From Gemmatimonadota bacterium (GTDB taxonomy: Bacteria; Gemmatimonadota; Gemmatimonadetes; Longimicrobiales; RSA9): a stretch of 9,077 nt of DNA. Below, in pieces: positions 1 through 6,235 of the stretch. Every line of letters starts with the position of its first letter. Positions within the stretch are counted from its first letter, which is position 1. Below the pieces are notes generated by a model. It was given only the letters and a program-made list of their open reading frames with translations, had not been told where the DNA came from and did no database searches. The stretch covers positions 1 through 9,077 of the forward strand of contig JADGGV010000121.1 in NCBI GenBank assembly GCA_019689775.1, read 5' to 3'. The translations under genes and the position numbers were made by a program.

Positions 1-1
1 G

Positions 2-58
2 CTCGTCGCGGTGTGGGTGAGCTGGGTGCACCACGGCGTGGGGGCGCGGGGCGGCTAG
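2..58 (+). CDS. C-terminal end of an unidentified protein (partial, start outside window)
   Basis: Reading from base 2 gives 18 codons (LVAVWVSWVHHGVGARGG) closed by TAG at 56-58. All 18 sense codons end in G or C, the pattern of the real genes here, and the first nine residues are hydrophobic, as in the end of a last membrane helix followed by a short polar tail. The gene would converge on the minus-strand gene ending at 177. The fragment is too short to assign a family. It could also be a chance open stretch, because stop codons are rare in DNA this GC-rich. Confidence 0.45.
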   Translation, partial: LVAVWVSWVHHGVGARGG

Positions 59-83
59 GCGGACGGGGTGCGCCCGGGGCGGG

Positions 84-107
84 CGCCCGCGGCCCGTCGG
101 GCGGGCG
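84..107. terminator. GC-rich hairpin between convergent genes, possible terminator
   Basis: The arms at 84-90 (CGCCCGC) and 101-107 (GCGGGCG) are perfect complements around a 10-base loop. An alternative stem pairs 70-75 with 81-86. It lies between the stop at 56-58 and the convergent stop at 177, where a two-way terminator is expected. There is no T-run on either strand, so it is not a classical intrinsic terminator. Such stems are also common by chance at this GC content. Confidence 0.22.
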
Positions 108-176
108 AGCCGACCGGCGCCTCGGCGGTGAGCCGGGCGGCGGCCCCGCGGCCGGCGGGCGGCGCGGCCGTCGCCC

Positions 177-947
177 TCAGCGCTTCGTCCAGATCAGGAC
201 GGCGCCGCAGGGCTTGAAGACGGCCTCGTGGAAGAACTGGAGCGGCGTGTCCATGCCGCGGTAGACCTCGATCGCCTGGATGTCGGTCGGCTGGATGATC
301 TCGTCGAGCATGTCGGCCCCACCGCGGATGAAGTGCCCGTCGATGTAGATCTCGGGCTCGCAGTATTGGGGGCCGTATGGGCCCACCTCCACGACGCGGA
401 CCCGGCGGTCGAGCACGGACTGACCGGTCACGACCTCGACGCGCGGCGCGCCGCGAAGGATATCCGTGGTCGATGCGCGTCGGAGGTCGACGCCCTCGAG
501 GTAATAGCCCCACCCGGCCTTCTTGCGGTCGTAGTAACCGCCGCGCTCCATCACCGGGTTGCGGATCGTCACCTGCACCACGACCGAGTCCAGGGCAATG
601 GCGGCGGGGACGAGGCGGAGGTCCACCTGCACCGTCTCGCCAGGGGGCACGTTCACGAGCCGGGCGACGCGGCCGTAGCCGAGGTGCTCGACGACCAGCT
701 CGCGGATGCCGCGCGGAACCGAGGGAAACAGGAAATTGCCCTGCGCGTCCGTCACGCGGCTGCCGCCGGCTCCGTCCAGCGTGACGCTGACTCCGGGAAC
801 GGGCCGCCCGCTCTCGTCGTCGAGGATGCGGCCGACGACGCGGCCGACGGCGCTGTCGGGCGTCTGCCCCCGGGCCGGGGGCGCGAGGAGGAGCAGGGCG
901 CAGAGGCTCGAGGCGGGAACCGCGGCGATGGGGGTGCACCGGCGCAT
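177..947 (-). CDS. Secreted CarboxypepD_reg domain protein with TonB-plug-like C-terminal module
   Basis: A 256-residue protein. Residues 1-27 look like a Sec signal peptide (MRR, hydrophobic CALLLLA core, probable cleavage after ARG before QTP), so it is exported to the periplasm or outer membrane. Residues about 36-113 match the carboxypeptidase-regulatory-like beta-sandwich (GRILDDESGRPVPGVSVTLDG, DAQGNFLFPSVPRG, VDLRLVP). Residues about 118-256 resemble the plug domain of TonB-dependent receptors (TDILRGAPRVEVV, IYIDG, IQAIEVYRG), but no beta-barrel follows. Two cysteines (C196 in YCEPEIYIDG and C247 in PCGAVLIWT) are placed where a disulfide could form. The ATG at 945-947 is chosen because GGAGG precedes it by 7 bases and a signal peptide follows directly; the frame stays open upstream to 1235 but that part is low-complexity. 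The molecular role is unknown; it may be a partner of an outer-membrane system or a surface protein. It is likely transcribed alone, given 229 bases to the upstream gene. Family call firm, function open. Confidence 0.88.
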   Translation of the reverse strand: MRRCTPIAAVPASSLCALLLLAPPARGQTPDSAVGRVVGRILDDESGRPVPGVSVTLDGAGGSRVTDAQGNFLFPSVPRGIRELVVEHLGYGRVARLVNVPPGETVQVDLRLVPAAIALDSVVVQVTIRNPVMERGGYYDRKKAGWGYYLEGVDLRRASTTDILRGAPRVEVVTGQSVLDRRVRVVEVGPYGPQYCEPEIYIDGHFIRGGADMLDEIIQPTDIQAIEVYRGMDTPLQFFHEAVFKPCGAVLIWTKR

Positions 948-1006
948 GGGGCGTCCTCCGCAAGGGGGGCGAGACGCGCGGTCGAGGATGGCTGCTGCGG
1001 CGCGGG

Positions 1007-1049
1007 GTAATAGTCGCGGCCCGAGCGGCGAGTTCCATGCGCGTATGGA
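1007..1049 (-). promoter_or_regulatory. Candidate promoter/operator for the plug-like protein gene
   Basis: On the minus strand TATTAC (1012 down to 1007) is a possible -10 element about 60 bases before the ATG at 947. TGGAAC (1037 down to 1032) lies 19 bases upstream of it and contains GGAAC, the typical -35 core of ECF sigma factors. Overlapping it is a 16-base near-palindrome (1034-1049, TCCATGCG/CGTATGGA, one mismatched pair), which could be an operator. The positions are seen; the promoter role is inferred and neither spacing nor -10 match is ideal. Confidence 0.25.
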
Positions 1050-1107
1050 GGCGTACCGCGGAACCAGGCGTCGCACCGCCCCGCCGTCGGCGAGGTCCAT
1101 GCGCGTA
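1026..1107. repeat. 20-bp direct repeat pair, 19/20 identical, 62 bp apart
   Basis: CGGCGAG(T/G)TCCATGCGCGTA occurs at 1026-1045 and 1088-1107, differing at one base. The start-to-start distance of 62 bases is close to six helical turns, so a protein bound to both would face the same side of the DNA. Both copies lie in the gap upstream of the gene starting at 947 and downstream of the esterase stop at 1177. Left copy overlaps the candidate promoter; the right copy is in the loop of a 12-bp inverted repeat. They may be regulator binding sites or the remnant of a small local duplication. Confidence 0.6.
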
Positions 1108-1118
1108 CGGCGGGGCGG
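1076..1118. repeat. 12-bp perfect inverted repeat with 19-base loop
   Basis: The left arm 1076-1087 (CCGCCCCGCCGT) and right arm 1107-1118 (ACGGCGGGGCGG) are exact reverse complements. The 19-base loop is nearly all of the second direct-repeat copy. The stem begins 58 bases past the esterase stop in the direction of transcription, so it could end the AsmA-esterase transcript. No T-run follows on either strand, so a regulatory or RNA 3'-end-protecting role is equally possible. Confidence 0.45.
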
Positions 1119-1176
1119 ACAGTGCGGTGCGGGCGCGGCCTCAGATCCCGACAGTGGGTCCGCACCCCATCCTAAG

Positions 1177-1986
1177 TCAGCGGGAGACGAGCCAGCGACC
1201 GAGGAAGTCGACGGCCGCGGCCAGGCGGATTCCACCCGGATCGGCGTGCCCCGCGCCCGCGACCGAACGGAACTCGTGCGGCACGGCGCATTCCGTCAGG
1301 AGACGGTGGAGGAACGCCGCGCCGTCGTGCAGCCCGAACTCGTCCGCGTCGCCGCAGTCGACGTAGATGCCGAGTCCGGCCGCCCGGATCCGATCCAGGT
1401 TCGAGCGGACGATGCCGTACACGGAGTTGCGGCGGTAGGTCGCCTCGTCCGCGCCCATCGCCTGGTTCAGCTCACCAAGTACCGACGGCCGGTTGCGCTC
1501 CGGCACGGCGGCGGCCGTCTCCGCCGGAAAAACGGCCGGGCACAGCGCCGCGACGGCGGCGTACCGCTCCGGCTCGCGGAAGGCGAGCTTCAACGCGCCG
1601 TAGCCGCCCATCGAGGAGCCGAGCACCGCGCGGCGCTCGCCGACGTGGAAGCGCTCCTCCACCACCTCGGGGAATTCGCGCGCCACGAGCGTCTCCCACC
1701 GTGGCCCATCGGTCTGGTCGATGTAGAACCCTCCGACGGTCGGCGTGCTTGCGCAGGCGACGATCGCGCGCGGCAGCGTGCCCCGGCGCCAGGCGGCGTC
1801 GTACACCGACCTGGCCGCCTCGAGCGACTGCGCGGCCGACGACATCGCGCCGTGCAGGTGGAGGATGAGCGGCAGCCGTTCGTCGGGGCGGAGGTCCGCC
1901 GGGGCGAGGATGCGGTAGTCGACCCGGGACCCCGTCGAGCGGGCGTCGAAGGCGCCCTCGAGGAGCGTGCTGGTTTCGGGAGACAT
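1177..1986 (-). CDS. Alpha/beta-hydrolase esterase (esterase D / PF00756-like)
   Basis: A 269-residue protein with no signal peptide, so probably cytoplasmic; the ester substrate cannot be told from sequence. HLHG at residues 43-46 is the oxyanion-hole strand. GSSMGG at 123-128 is the nucleophile elbow, with S125 as the catalytic serine. The acid is probably D213 (or D210) in YVDCGDADEFGLHDG, a typical esterase D motif, and H247 in GAGHADP completes the triad. Length fits single-domain members of the family (S-formylglutathione hydrolase and related feruloyl/acyl esterases). The ATG at 1984-1986 is the only reasonable start. It lies 10 bases after the AsmA stop, with only a weak upstream purine-rich match, suggesting translation coupled to the AsmA gene and co-transcription. 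Fold and triad are clear; naming a specific enzyme would be a guess. Confidence 0.88.
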   Translation of the reverse strand: MSPETSTLLEGAFDARSTGSRVDYRILAPADLRPDERLPLILHLHGAMSSAAQSLEAARSVYDAAWRRGTLPRAIVACASTPTVGGFYIDQTDGPRWETLVAREFPEVVEERFHVGERRAVLGSSMGGYGALKLAFREPERYAAVAALCPAVFPAETAAAVPERNRPSVLGELNQAMGADEATYRRNSVYGIVRSNLDRIRAAGLGIYVDCGDADEFGLHDGAAFLHRLLTECAVPHEFRSVAGAGHADPGGIRLAAAVDFLGRWLVSR

Positions 1987-1996
1987 AGTGGAATGC

Positions 1997-4792
1997 CTAC
2001 CGCACCGGCTGAACCGCCGCCGCCTTCGCCCGCGCCTGCGCGATCAGCGAGTCCGCGCGGGCGTTCGCCTCGTGCAGGATCTGGTCGGCGCGGGCGTCGG
2101 TCTCCTTGCGCAGCTTGTCGGCGGCCGCCTGCGCGGCGACGCGCGCGAGCGGGTTCGCCGCGCGGCTGGCCAGCGAGTCGGCGCGGGCGTGGCCCCCGGC
2201 GCGGACGGTCTCGGCGAGGGTGCGGGCCTGCTCGCGGATCCGGGCGGCGGCCTGCTCGGCCTCGGCGAGGACGCGGGCCGCCTCGGCCGAGGCGCGGCGC
2301 GCCGCCTCGGCGGCGGCGGAGTCCGCCCGCGCCTTCAGCGAGTCGACGCGCTCGCCGGCGGCCTCGGTGACGGCCTGGCGGATCGCGGCCGCGGTCGCGC
2401 CGGTCGTCTCGCGCAGGTTCGCGGCGAGCGTGGGCTGCTTGATCGTGCCGCCGAGCCGGACGCCGAGCGTGACGGCCTCGGCGGCCTGGAGGTCGAGGCC
2501 GGCCTTGCCCGCGGTCCTGGCGACCAGGTCCGCGATCGCGCGGCTCGCCTCGGCGCCCAGGACGGCGCGCGGGAGCTGGAGCGCGAGCGCGTAGTCGAGC
2601 GACTGGTCGATCCCGTTCGCGCCCGAGACGTTCATCGTGACCTGGCCGACGTGGACGTCGAACGGCTTCACGATCAGCTTGCCGTCGCGGATCTCGAAGG
2701 AGGAGCGGAGGTCCTTGAAGCCGGGGTCGCGCAGCAGGTCGACCTTGAGCAGGTCGGCGAGCCGGTCCAGCGGCGGGAAGTCCTTGAGCGCGAGCCCGGT
2801 CGTGCGGAGCGAGCCGAGGCCGGACAGCACGCTCGGGACCGGCATCATGTCCTCGCCCAGCGCGCCGCTCAGCTTCAGGTCCGCCGAGGCGCGCCCCTCC
2901 GCGTAGAGCGCGACCGGCGCGAACGCCCGCACCGTGGCGACGCCGGCGACCGCCGAGGGCACGTCCACGTCGGTGGCGTGCAGGTCGAGGTCGAACGTCG
3001 GGCGCGCCGGGTCCGTCGTCTCGTAGAAGCCGGCCAGCCTGACGGCGCCGCCGAGCATGGCCACGGTGAAGTCCTGGAGCGTGACGCGCCGGTCCTCGAT
3101 GCGCAGCGAGCCGCGCGCATCGCGCAGGTCGAGCGTGCCGTAGCTCACCCGCTTCGCGGCGGCGTCGAGCGCGACGTCGAGGTTCGCGGGGACCGGCACC
3201 GCGCGGGTCTCGTCGTCGCTCCGCCACTCGTTCAGGTCGACGAACTCGCTCGCGACCTTGGCCTGGCCGCGCAGCGGCTCGTCGTGGAAAAGGTAGCCGA
3301 CGAGGTTATCGAGGAAGCCGCTGGCGGCGACGTCGCTCTTGCCGATCTTGCCGCGGAAGCTGGTCAGCTCCGCGTGCTGCGGGGAGAGGCGCAGCGCGGC
3401 CTCCTCGATCTGCACGGGGTGCGGCACGTCCCTCGAGCGGAGCACGAGCCCGGCGACGCGCACGCCGCCGTCCGCGCTCACGCGGTCGTAGCGCCGCTGG
3501 TTCACGTCGGAGACGCGGGCGTGCATGCGCGCATCCGCGACGATGGTGCCGGCGAGCTGCTCGACGTTCTCGAGCTTGACGGTGCGCCGCAGGTCGGCGA
3601 GGTCGAGCGTGCCGGCGAGACGGAGCGCGACGTCGGGATCGGAGACCGGCGTGCGCACGGCGAGCGCGCCGTCCACGGGGTTGCTGCCGACGCGCACGTG
3701 GAAGCGGCGCACGTCGAGCACCGTCGAGTCCACGCTGCCGCCGGGGTTCGTGATGGACACGTCGAGCGCGACGTCGCGGGCGGGGAGCGGGAGGTCCGGG
3801 TAGCGGAAGGTGCCGTTCTCGACCGTCGCCTGGACGGCGAGCGCCGGGAACGCGTGCGGCCCGTAGCGCCCGCGAGCCCAGCCGGAGACGGACATCGTGC
3901 CCGAGGTCTGGAGGTTCGCGAAGTCGCGCGTGTAGACGGCGGGCACGAGCGAGAGGATCTCGCGGAAGTCCGCGCGCGGCGCCTTGAAGGTGACGTCGAC
4001 GTCGAAGCTGCTGTCGGGCCCGGCCGCCAGCGAGCCGGTCAGCGCCAGGAGCAGCTCGTTCAGCCGAACCTCGTTCTTGCGGATCGTCACCCGCTTCGCG
4101 CCCGCGTCCACGTCGAGGTCGGCGAGGACGTTCAGCCGGGCGCGGCTCAGGTACGGCACGCCCGCGAAGCGCAGCGACACCGTGTCGGCGGCGGTGCGCG
4201 TCTGGAGCGTGAACCGCTGCTGGCGGAAATCGCCGCGGAGCGACTCGTCGAGCCCGCCGACCCGCGCGACCAGCCCGGTCTGCCGGTTCTCGAGGGAGAT
4301 CGAGCCGCCGCGCAGCTCGAGGCCCTGGAGCCGCAGGTCGAGCGGCCGGCCCGTCTCCTTCGCGGGCTGCTCGCTCTCACGGAGGATGTTCCAGTTGGCG
4401 GTGCCGTCCTCGAGCACGACGAGGCGCACGTCCGGCCGGTCCAGCTCGACGGAGCGCACCAGGACCGGCGCCGTCCCGCGCAGCGCGCCGAGCACGCTGC
4501 GCAGGTCGAGGACCAGGCGGAAGCGCGGCACCGATGCCAGCGTGTCGCCCTGGAACCGGCCGACGCCGGTGACCGCGAGCCGGTCGAGCCGCAGCGTGAC
4601 GTTCGGGAAGTCGTGGAAGAGGGAGAGGCCGATGTCGCCCCACTGGACGTGGGCGTCGACGGCGTCGTTGATCGCCGCCTGCACGCGCGCCACGATCCGG
4701 TCCCGGAACAGGAACGGCGCCGCCACGAGGGCGACGAGAGCGAGGACGACGAAACCCGCGATGTAGAGCGGGATCCTGCGGCGGACGGTCAT
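1997..4792 (-). CDS. AsmA-family inner-membrane-anchored periplasmic protein with helical C-terminal tail
   Basis: A 931-residue protein. Residues 7-27 form one N-terminal membrane anchor; the rest should be periplasmic. Residues about 45-140 have the AsmA N-terminal pattern (GDIGLSLFHDFPNVTLRLDRLAVTG, GDTLASVPRFRLVLDLRSVL, DGTANWNIL). Residues about 640-745 match the AsmA C-terminal region (GLALKDFPPLDRLADLLKVD, SFEIRDGKLIVKPFDVHVG, GANGIDQSLDYALALQLPR). The long middle is beta-rich, as in the AsmA/TamB/YhdP group of bridge-like proteins implicated in phospholipid transport to the outer membrane; that role is known for relatives and inferred here. Residues 799-931 are an Ala/Arg/Glu-rich helical, coiled-coil-like tail with ARAD at 821, 869, 900 and 911. 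The ATG at 4790-4792 is preferred over one nine codons earlier because GGAGG lies 7 bases before it. It is followed after 10 bases by the esterase gene. Confidence 0.9.
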   Translation of the reverse strand: MTVRRRIPLYIAGFVVLALVALVAAPFLFRDRIVARVQAAINDAVDAHVQWGDIGLSLFHDFPNVTLRLDRLAVTGVGRFQGDTLASVPRFRLVLDLRSVLGALRGTAPVLVRSVELDRPDVRLVVLEDGTANWNILRESEQPAKETGRPLDLRLQGLELRGGSISLENRQTGLVARVGGLDESLRGDFRQQRFTLQTRTAADTVSLRFAGVPYLSRARLNVLADLDVDAGAKRVTIRKNEVRLNELLLALTGSLAAGPDSSFDVDVTFKAPRADFREILSLVPAVYTRDFANLQTSGTMSVSGWARGRYGPHAFPALAVQATVENGTFRYPDLPLPARDVALDVSITNPGGSVDSTVLDVRRFHVRVGSNPVDGALAVRTPVSDPDVALRLAGTLDLADLRRTVKLENVEQLAGTIVADARMHARVSDVNQRRYDRVSADGGVRVAGLVLRSRDVPHPVQIEEAALRLSPQHAELTSFRGKIGKSDVAASGFLDNLVGYLFHDEPLRGQAKVASEFVDLNEWRSDDETRAVPVPANLDVALDAAAKRVSYGTLDLRDARGSLRIEDRRVTLQDFTVAMLGGAVRLAGFYETTDPARPTFDLDLHATDVDVPSAVAGVATVRAFAPVALYAEGRASADLKLSGALGEDMMPVPSVLSGLGSLRTTGLALKDFPPLDRLADLLKVDLLRDPGFKDLRSSFEIRDGKLIVKPFDVHVGQVTMNVSGANGIDQSLDYALALQLPRAVLGAEASRAIADLVARTAGKAGLDLQAAEAVTLGVRLGGTIKQPTLAANLRETTGATAAAIRQAVTEAAGERVDSLKARADSAAAEAARRASAEAARVLAEAEQAAARIREQARTLAETVRAGGHARADSLASRAANPLARVAAQAAADKLRKETDARADQILHEANARADSLIAQARAKAAAVQPVR

Positions 4793-5121
4793 CACCTTCC
4801 CTCCAGCACGAGCCGACACCGGCGCGCCGGGCGACGGTGACGTCGCCGGGCGCTAGGACGACAGTAACCCCGTCCGCCGGAAATGGTGCCGGGTCGGCGC
4901 CGTGCCGGGCAGCGCCGCGGATGACCGGCCGACGGCCGCGGGAGCTTCGCGGCCCGTCGGCCCGCGCCCCCGCCGCGGCGTACGTGCTAGGTCCCTGGCG
5001 ACGCGGGGCGCGCCCGATCGGGCGGGGCGGTCAGAGGCCGTACTCCTCGGGCTCCATGGGTTCGGGCGGCACCGGCGCCGCGGCGCGGGTGCGCCGCGCG
5101 CCCGGCGCACCGGTACGCGCG
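4793..5121. other. 329-base intergenic region upstream of the AsmA gene
   Basis: No confident gene is seen. It should hold the end of the DUF4239 transcript and the AsmA promoter. A possible -10 on the minus strand is TACTGT (4866 down to 4861), which would give a leader of about 60 bases; no clear -35 accompanies it. A 7-bp hairpin (GGCGACG at 4830-4836, CGTCGCC at 4841-4847, 4-base loop) lies in that leader 37 bases before the start codon. A stronger hairpin is at 4927-4962 and a 14-base perfect palindrome (CGCCCGATCGGGCG) at 5011-5024. A 32-codon minus-strand reading frame at 5031-5129 is possible but weak. Confidence 0.5.
4927..4962. terminator. Long GC-rich hairpin, possible transcript end of the DUF4239 gene
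   Basis: Arms 4927-4940 (GGCCGACGGCCGCG) and 4948-4962 (CGCGGCCCGTCGGCC) pair over 14 bp with a single bulged C and a 7-base loop. It is the most stable-looking hairpin in the gap and lies 160 bases beyond the DUF4239 stop, before the presumed AsmA promoter. No T-run follows on the minus strand, so intrinsic termination is unproven. Confidence 0.35.
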
Positions 5122-5925
5122 TCAGTCACGACGTCTGCCCGACGGGCCTGGAGACGCGGGTGGCGTCGGAGCATGAGCGGTGGGAGCGGGCGTGGCGTCG
5201 CGGAGGGCCGGCAGCAGGTCGGTGGCCAGACCGCTGCGCAACGGGTACGCCATCGCGTACGTCGCGTAGAGCGCGAACGAGATCACGGCCGCGAGGAGCG
5301 CGAGGTAGAGCGCCGGGAGACGCTCGCCGGCGCTCGAGACCGCGACCAGCCCGAGCACGGCCGCCGCGCCGCCGATCAGGATCACCCACAGGAGTGGGGG
5401 GAGCGCCCGCCGCTGCGCCGCGAGCCGCAAGCGACGCTGGTCCTCCAGCTCGGTGAGCGCGTCGAACGCGTGCGACTGGAGCGCGCTTTCCCCCGGCGTT
5501 GCCGGCGCGAAGTCTGTCAGCGTGCGCCACAGCCGCTCCTGCGTGGAGTCCACCGCCGGGCTCGTGCGCCCGTCCGCGGCGAGTGGGAGCTCCTCCACGG
5601 CCCGTACCCGATACGCCTCGACCTCCGCGCCGAGCCGGTCGCCGAGCGGCGCGGGAAGGAGCCGCGCGGTCCGCCGCAGATCGGCGAGCGCGTTAGCCTC
5701 CAGCGCCAGGTTTGCGCGCGTGTCTCCGAGCCGCTGCCACGCCCCCGCCAGGATGAACGCCAGCAGCACACCGTACAGCCCCGCCATCGCTTCCATGACC
5801 ACCTCGGCCGTCGGCTGCGCGGCGGCGACCTGCGCCGGCCGCACGACCCGGCGCGCGACGTGCCACGCCACCAGCGCGAGCGCGACGCCGACGGCGACGG
5901 CGAGCAGGGCGGACACGGTCAGCAC
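5122..5925 (-). CDS. DUF4239 (bestrophin-like) integral membrane protein
   Basis: A 267-residue protein from the GTG start. Four membrane segments are visible, at about residues 3-23, 45-63, 176-197 and 203-227, with a soluble helical section of about 110 residues between the second and third. The signature of DUF4239 proteins is present: GLYGVLLAFILAGAWQRLGDTRANLALEANALADLRRTARLLP (in parts, about 49-91) and RRLRLAAQRRALPPLLWVILIGG (about 164-186). The family is annotated as bestrophin-like but no activity has been established, so channel function should not be assumed. The C-terminal 30 residues are a Pro/Ala-rich tail. GTG at 5923-5925 is chosen because GGAGG lies 9 bases upstream and the first membrane helix follows at once. 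An ATG at 6027 would add 34 low-complexity Arg/Pro residues with no good ribosome site. Likely transcribed alone; 329 bases separate it from the AsmA gene. Confidence 0.85.
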   Translation of the reverse strand: MLTVSALLAVAVGVALALVAWHVARRVVRPAQVAAAQPTAEVVMEAMAGLYGVLLAFILAGAWQRLGDTRANLALEANALADLRRTARLLPAPLGDRLGAEVEAYRVRAVEELPLAADGRTSPAVDSTQERLWRTLTDFAPATPGESALQSHAFDALTELEDQRRLRLAAQRRALPPLLWVILIGGAAAVLGLVAVSSAGERLPALYLALLAAVISFALYATYAMAYPLRSGLATDLLPALRDATPAPTAHAPTPPASPGPSGRRRD

Positions 5926-5934
5926 GTCGAGCGG

Positions 5935-5939
5935 CCTCC
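5935..5939 (-). promoter_or_regulatory. Ribosome binding site deciding the DUF4239 start
   Basis: GGAGG on the minus strand, 9 bases before GTG at 5925. It supports this start over the longer ATG at 6027, whose upstream bases show no comparable site. Confidence 0.55.
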
Positions 5940-6061
5940 GTTCGGGCAGCGGCCGCCCGCCGGGTCCGAGGGAGGACGGCGGGCGGCGCGCGCGTGGGCC
6001 GTGGCGGGCGCCGATGGCCCGGGGCACGTCCCGGTCCGTCTGCCGGATTCGCGCCGCGGAC

Positions 6062-6103
6062 GCCGGCGGCGCATCGCGCCGCCGGCCATCGGCCGGCGCC
6101 GCC
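6062..6103. repeat. Overlapping, mutually exclusive hairpins
   Basis: Hairpin A has 11-bp arms 6062-6072 (GCCGGCGGCGC) and 6076-6086 around ATC. Hairpin B has 8-bp arms 6080-6087 and 6091-6098, also around ATC. They share bases 6080-6086, so only one can form. A third pairing joins 6065-6072 to 6096-6103 (8 bp). The arrangement is seen directly; any attenuator-like switching is inference, and simple GC-rich repetition could also make it. Confidence 0.5.
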
Positions 6104-6235
6104 AGCGGTCGCGGATCCGCGGGGACGCGAGCGGAGTTAGCGTGGGGCGGCGGACCTCCGCCACGCTGGAGGCGGACGCGGCCGGCCCCGGCCCGACGGC
6201 GCCGCGGCTCGAGACGAACGACCCTGGAGTCTACG

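Larger units (their letters stand above)
5926..6235. other. 310-base divergent intergenic region (DUF4239 / DinB)
   Basis: It should hold promoters for both neighbours. The sequence is dense in palindromes: overlapping hairpins at 6062-6103 and a perfect 12-base palindrome (CGCGGATCCGCG) at 6110-6121. TAGCGT at 6138-6143 fits the TAnnnT -10 pattern for the plus strand and would give the DinB gene a leader of about 85 bases, but there is no recognisable -35. If the DUF4239 gene instead starts at 6027, part of this region is coding. No additional gene is supported. Confidence 0.45.

Noticed and set aside
948..1235. In-frame N-terminal extension of the plug-like protein
   Set aside because: It would precede the signal peptide with 96 low-complexity residues and run across the esterase stop, while the ATG at 947 has a good GGAGG site.
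1590..3227. A 545-codon minus-strand frame overlapping the AsmA and esterase genes
   Set aside because: Out-of-frame shadow with an Arg-dominated translation; both overlapped genes are well supported.
1967..4840. A 957-codon plus-strand open frame antisense to the AsmA gene
   Set aside because: The translation is Arg/Val/Asp/Gly-biased with no recognisable domain. Long stop-free antisense frames are expected opposite a gene with nearly all G/C third positions. The minus-strand frame has the clear AsmA signatures.
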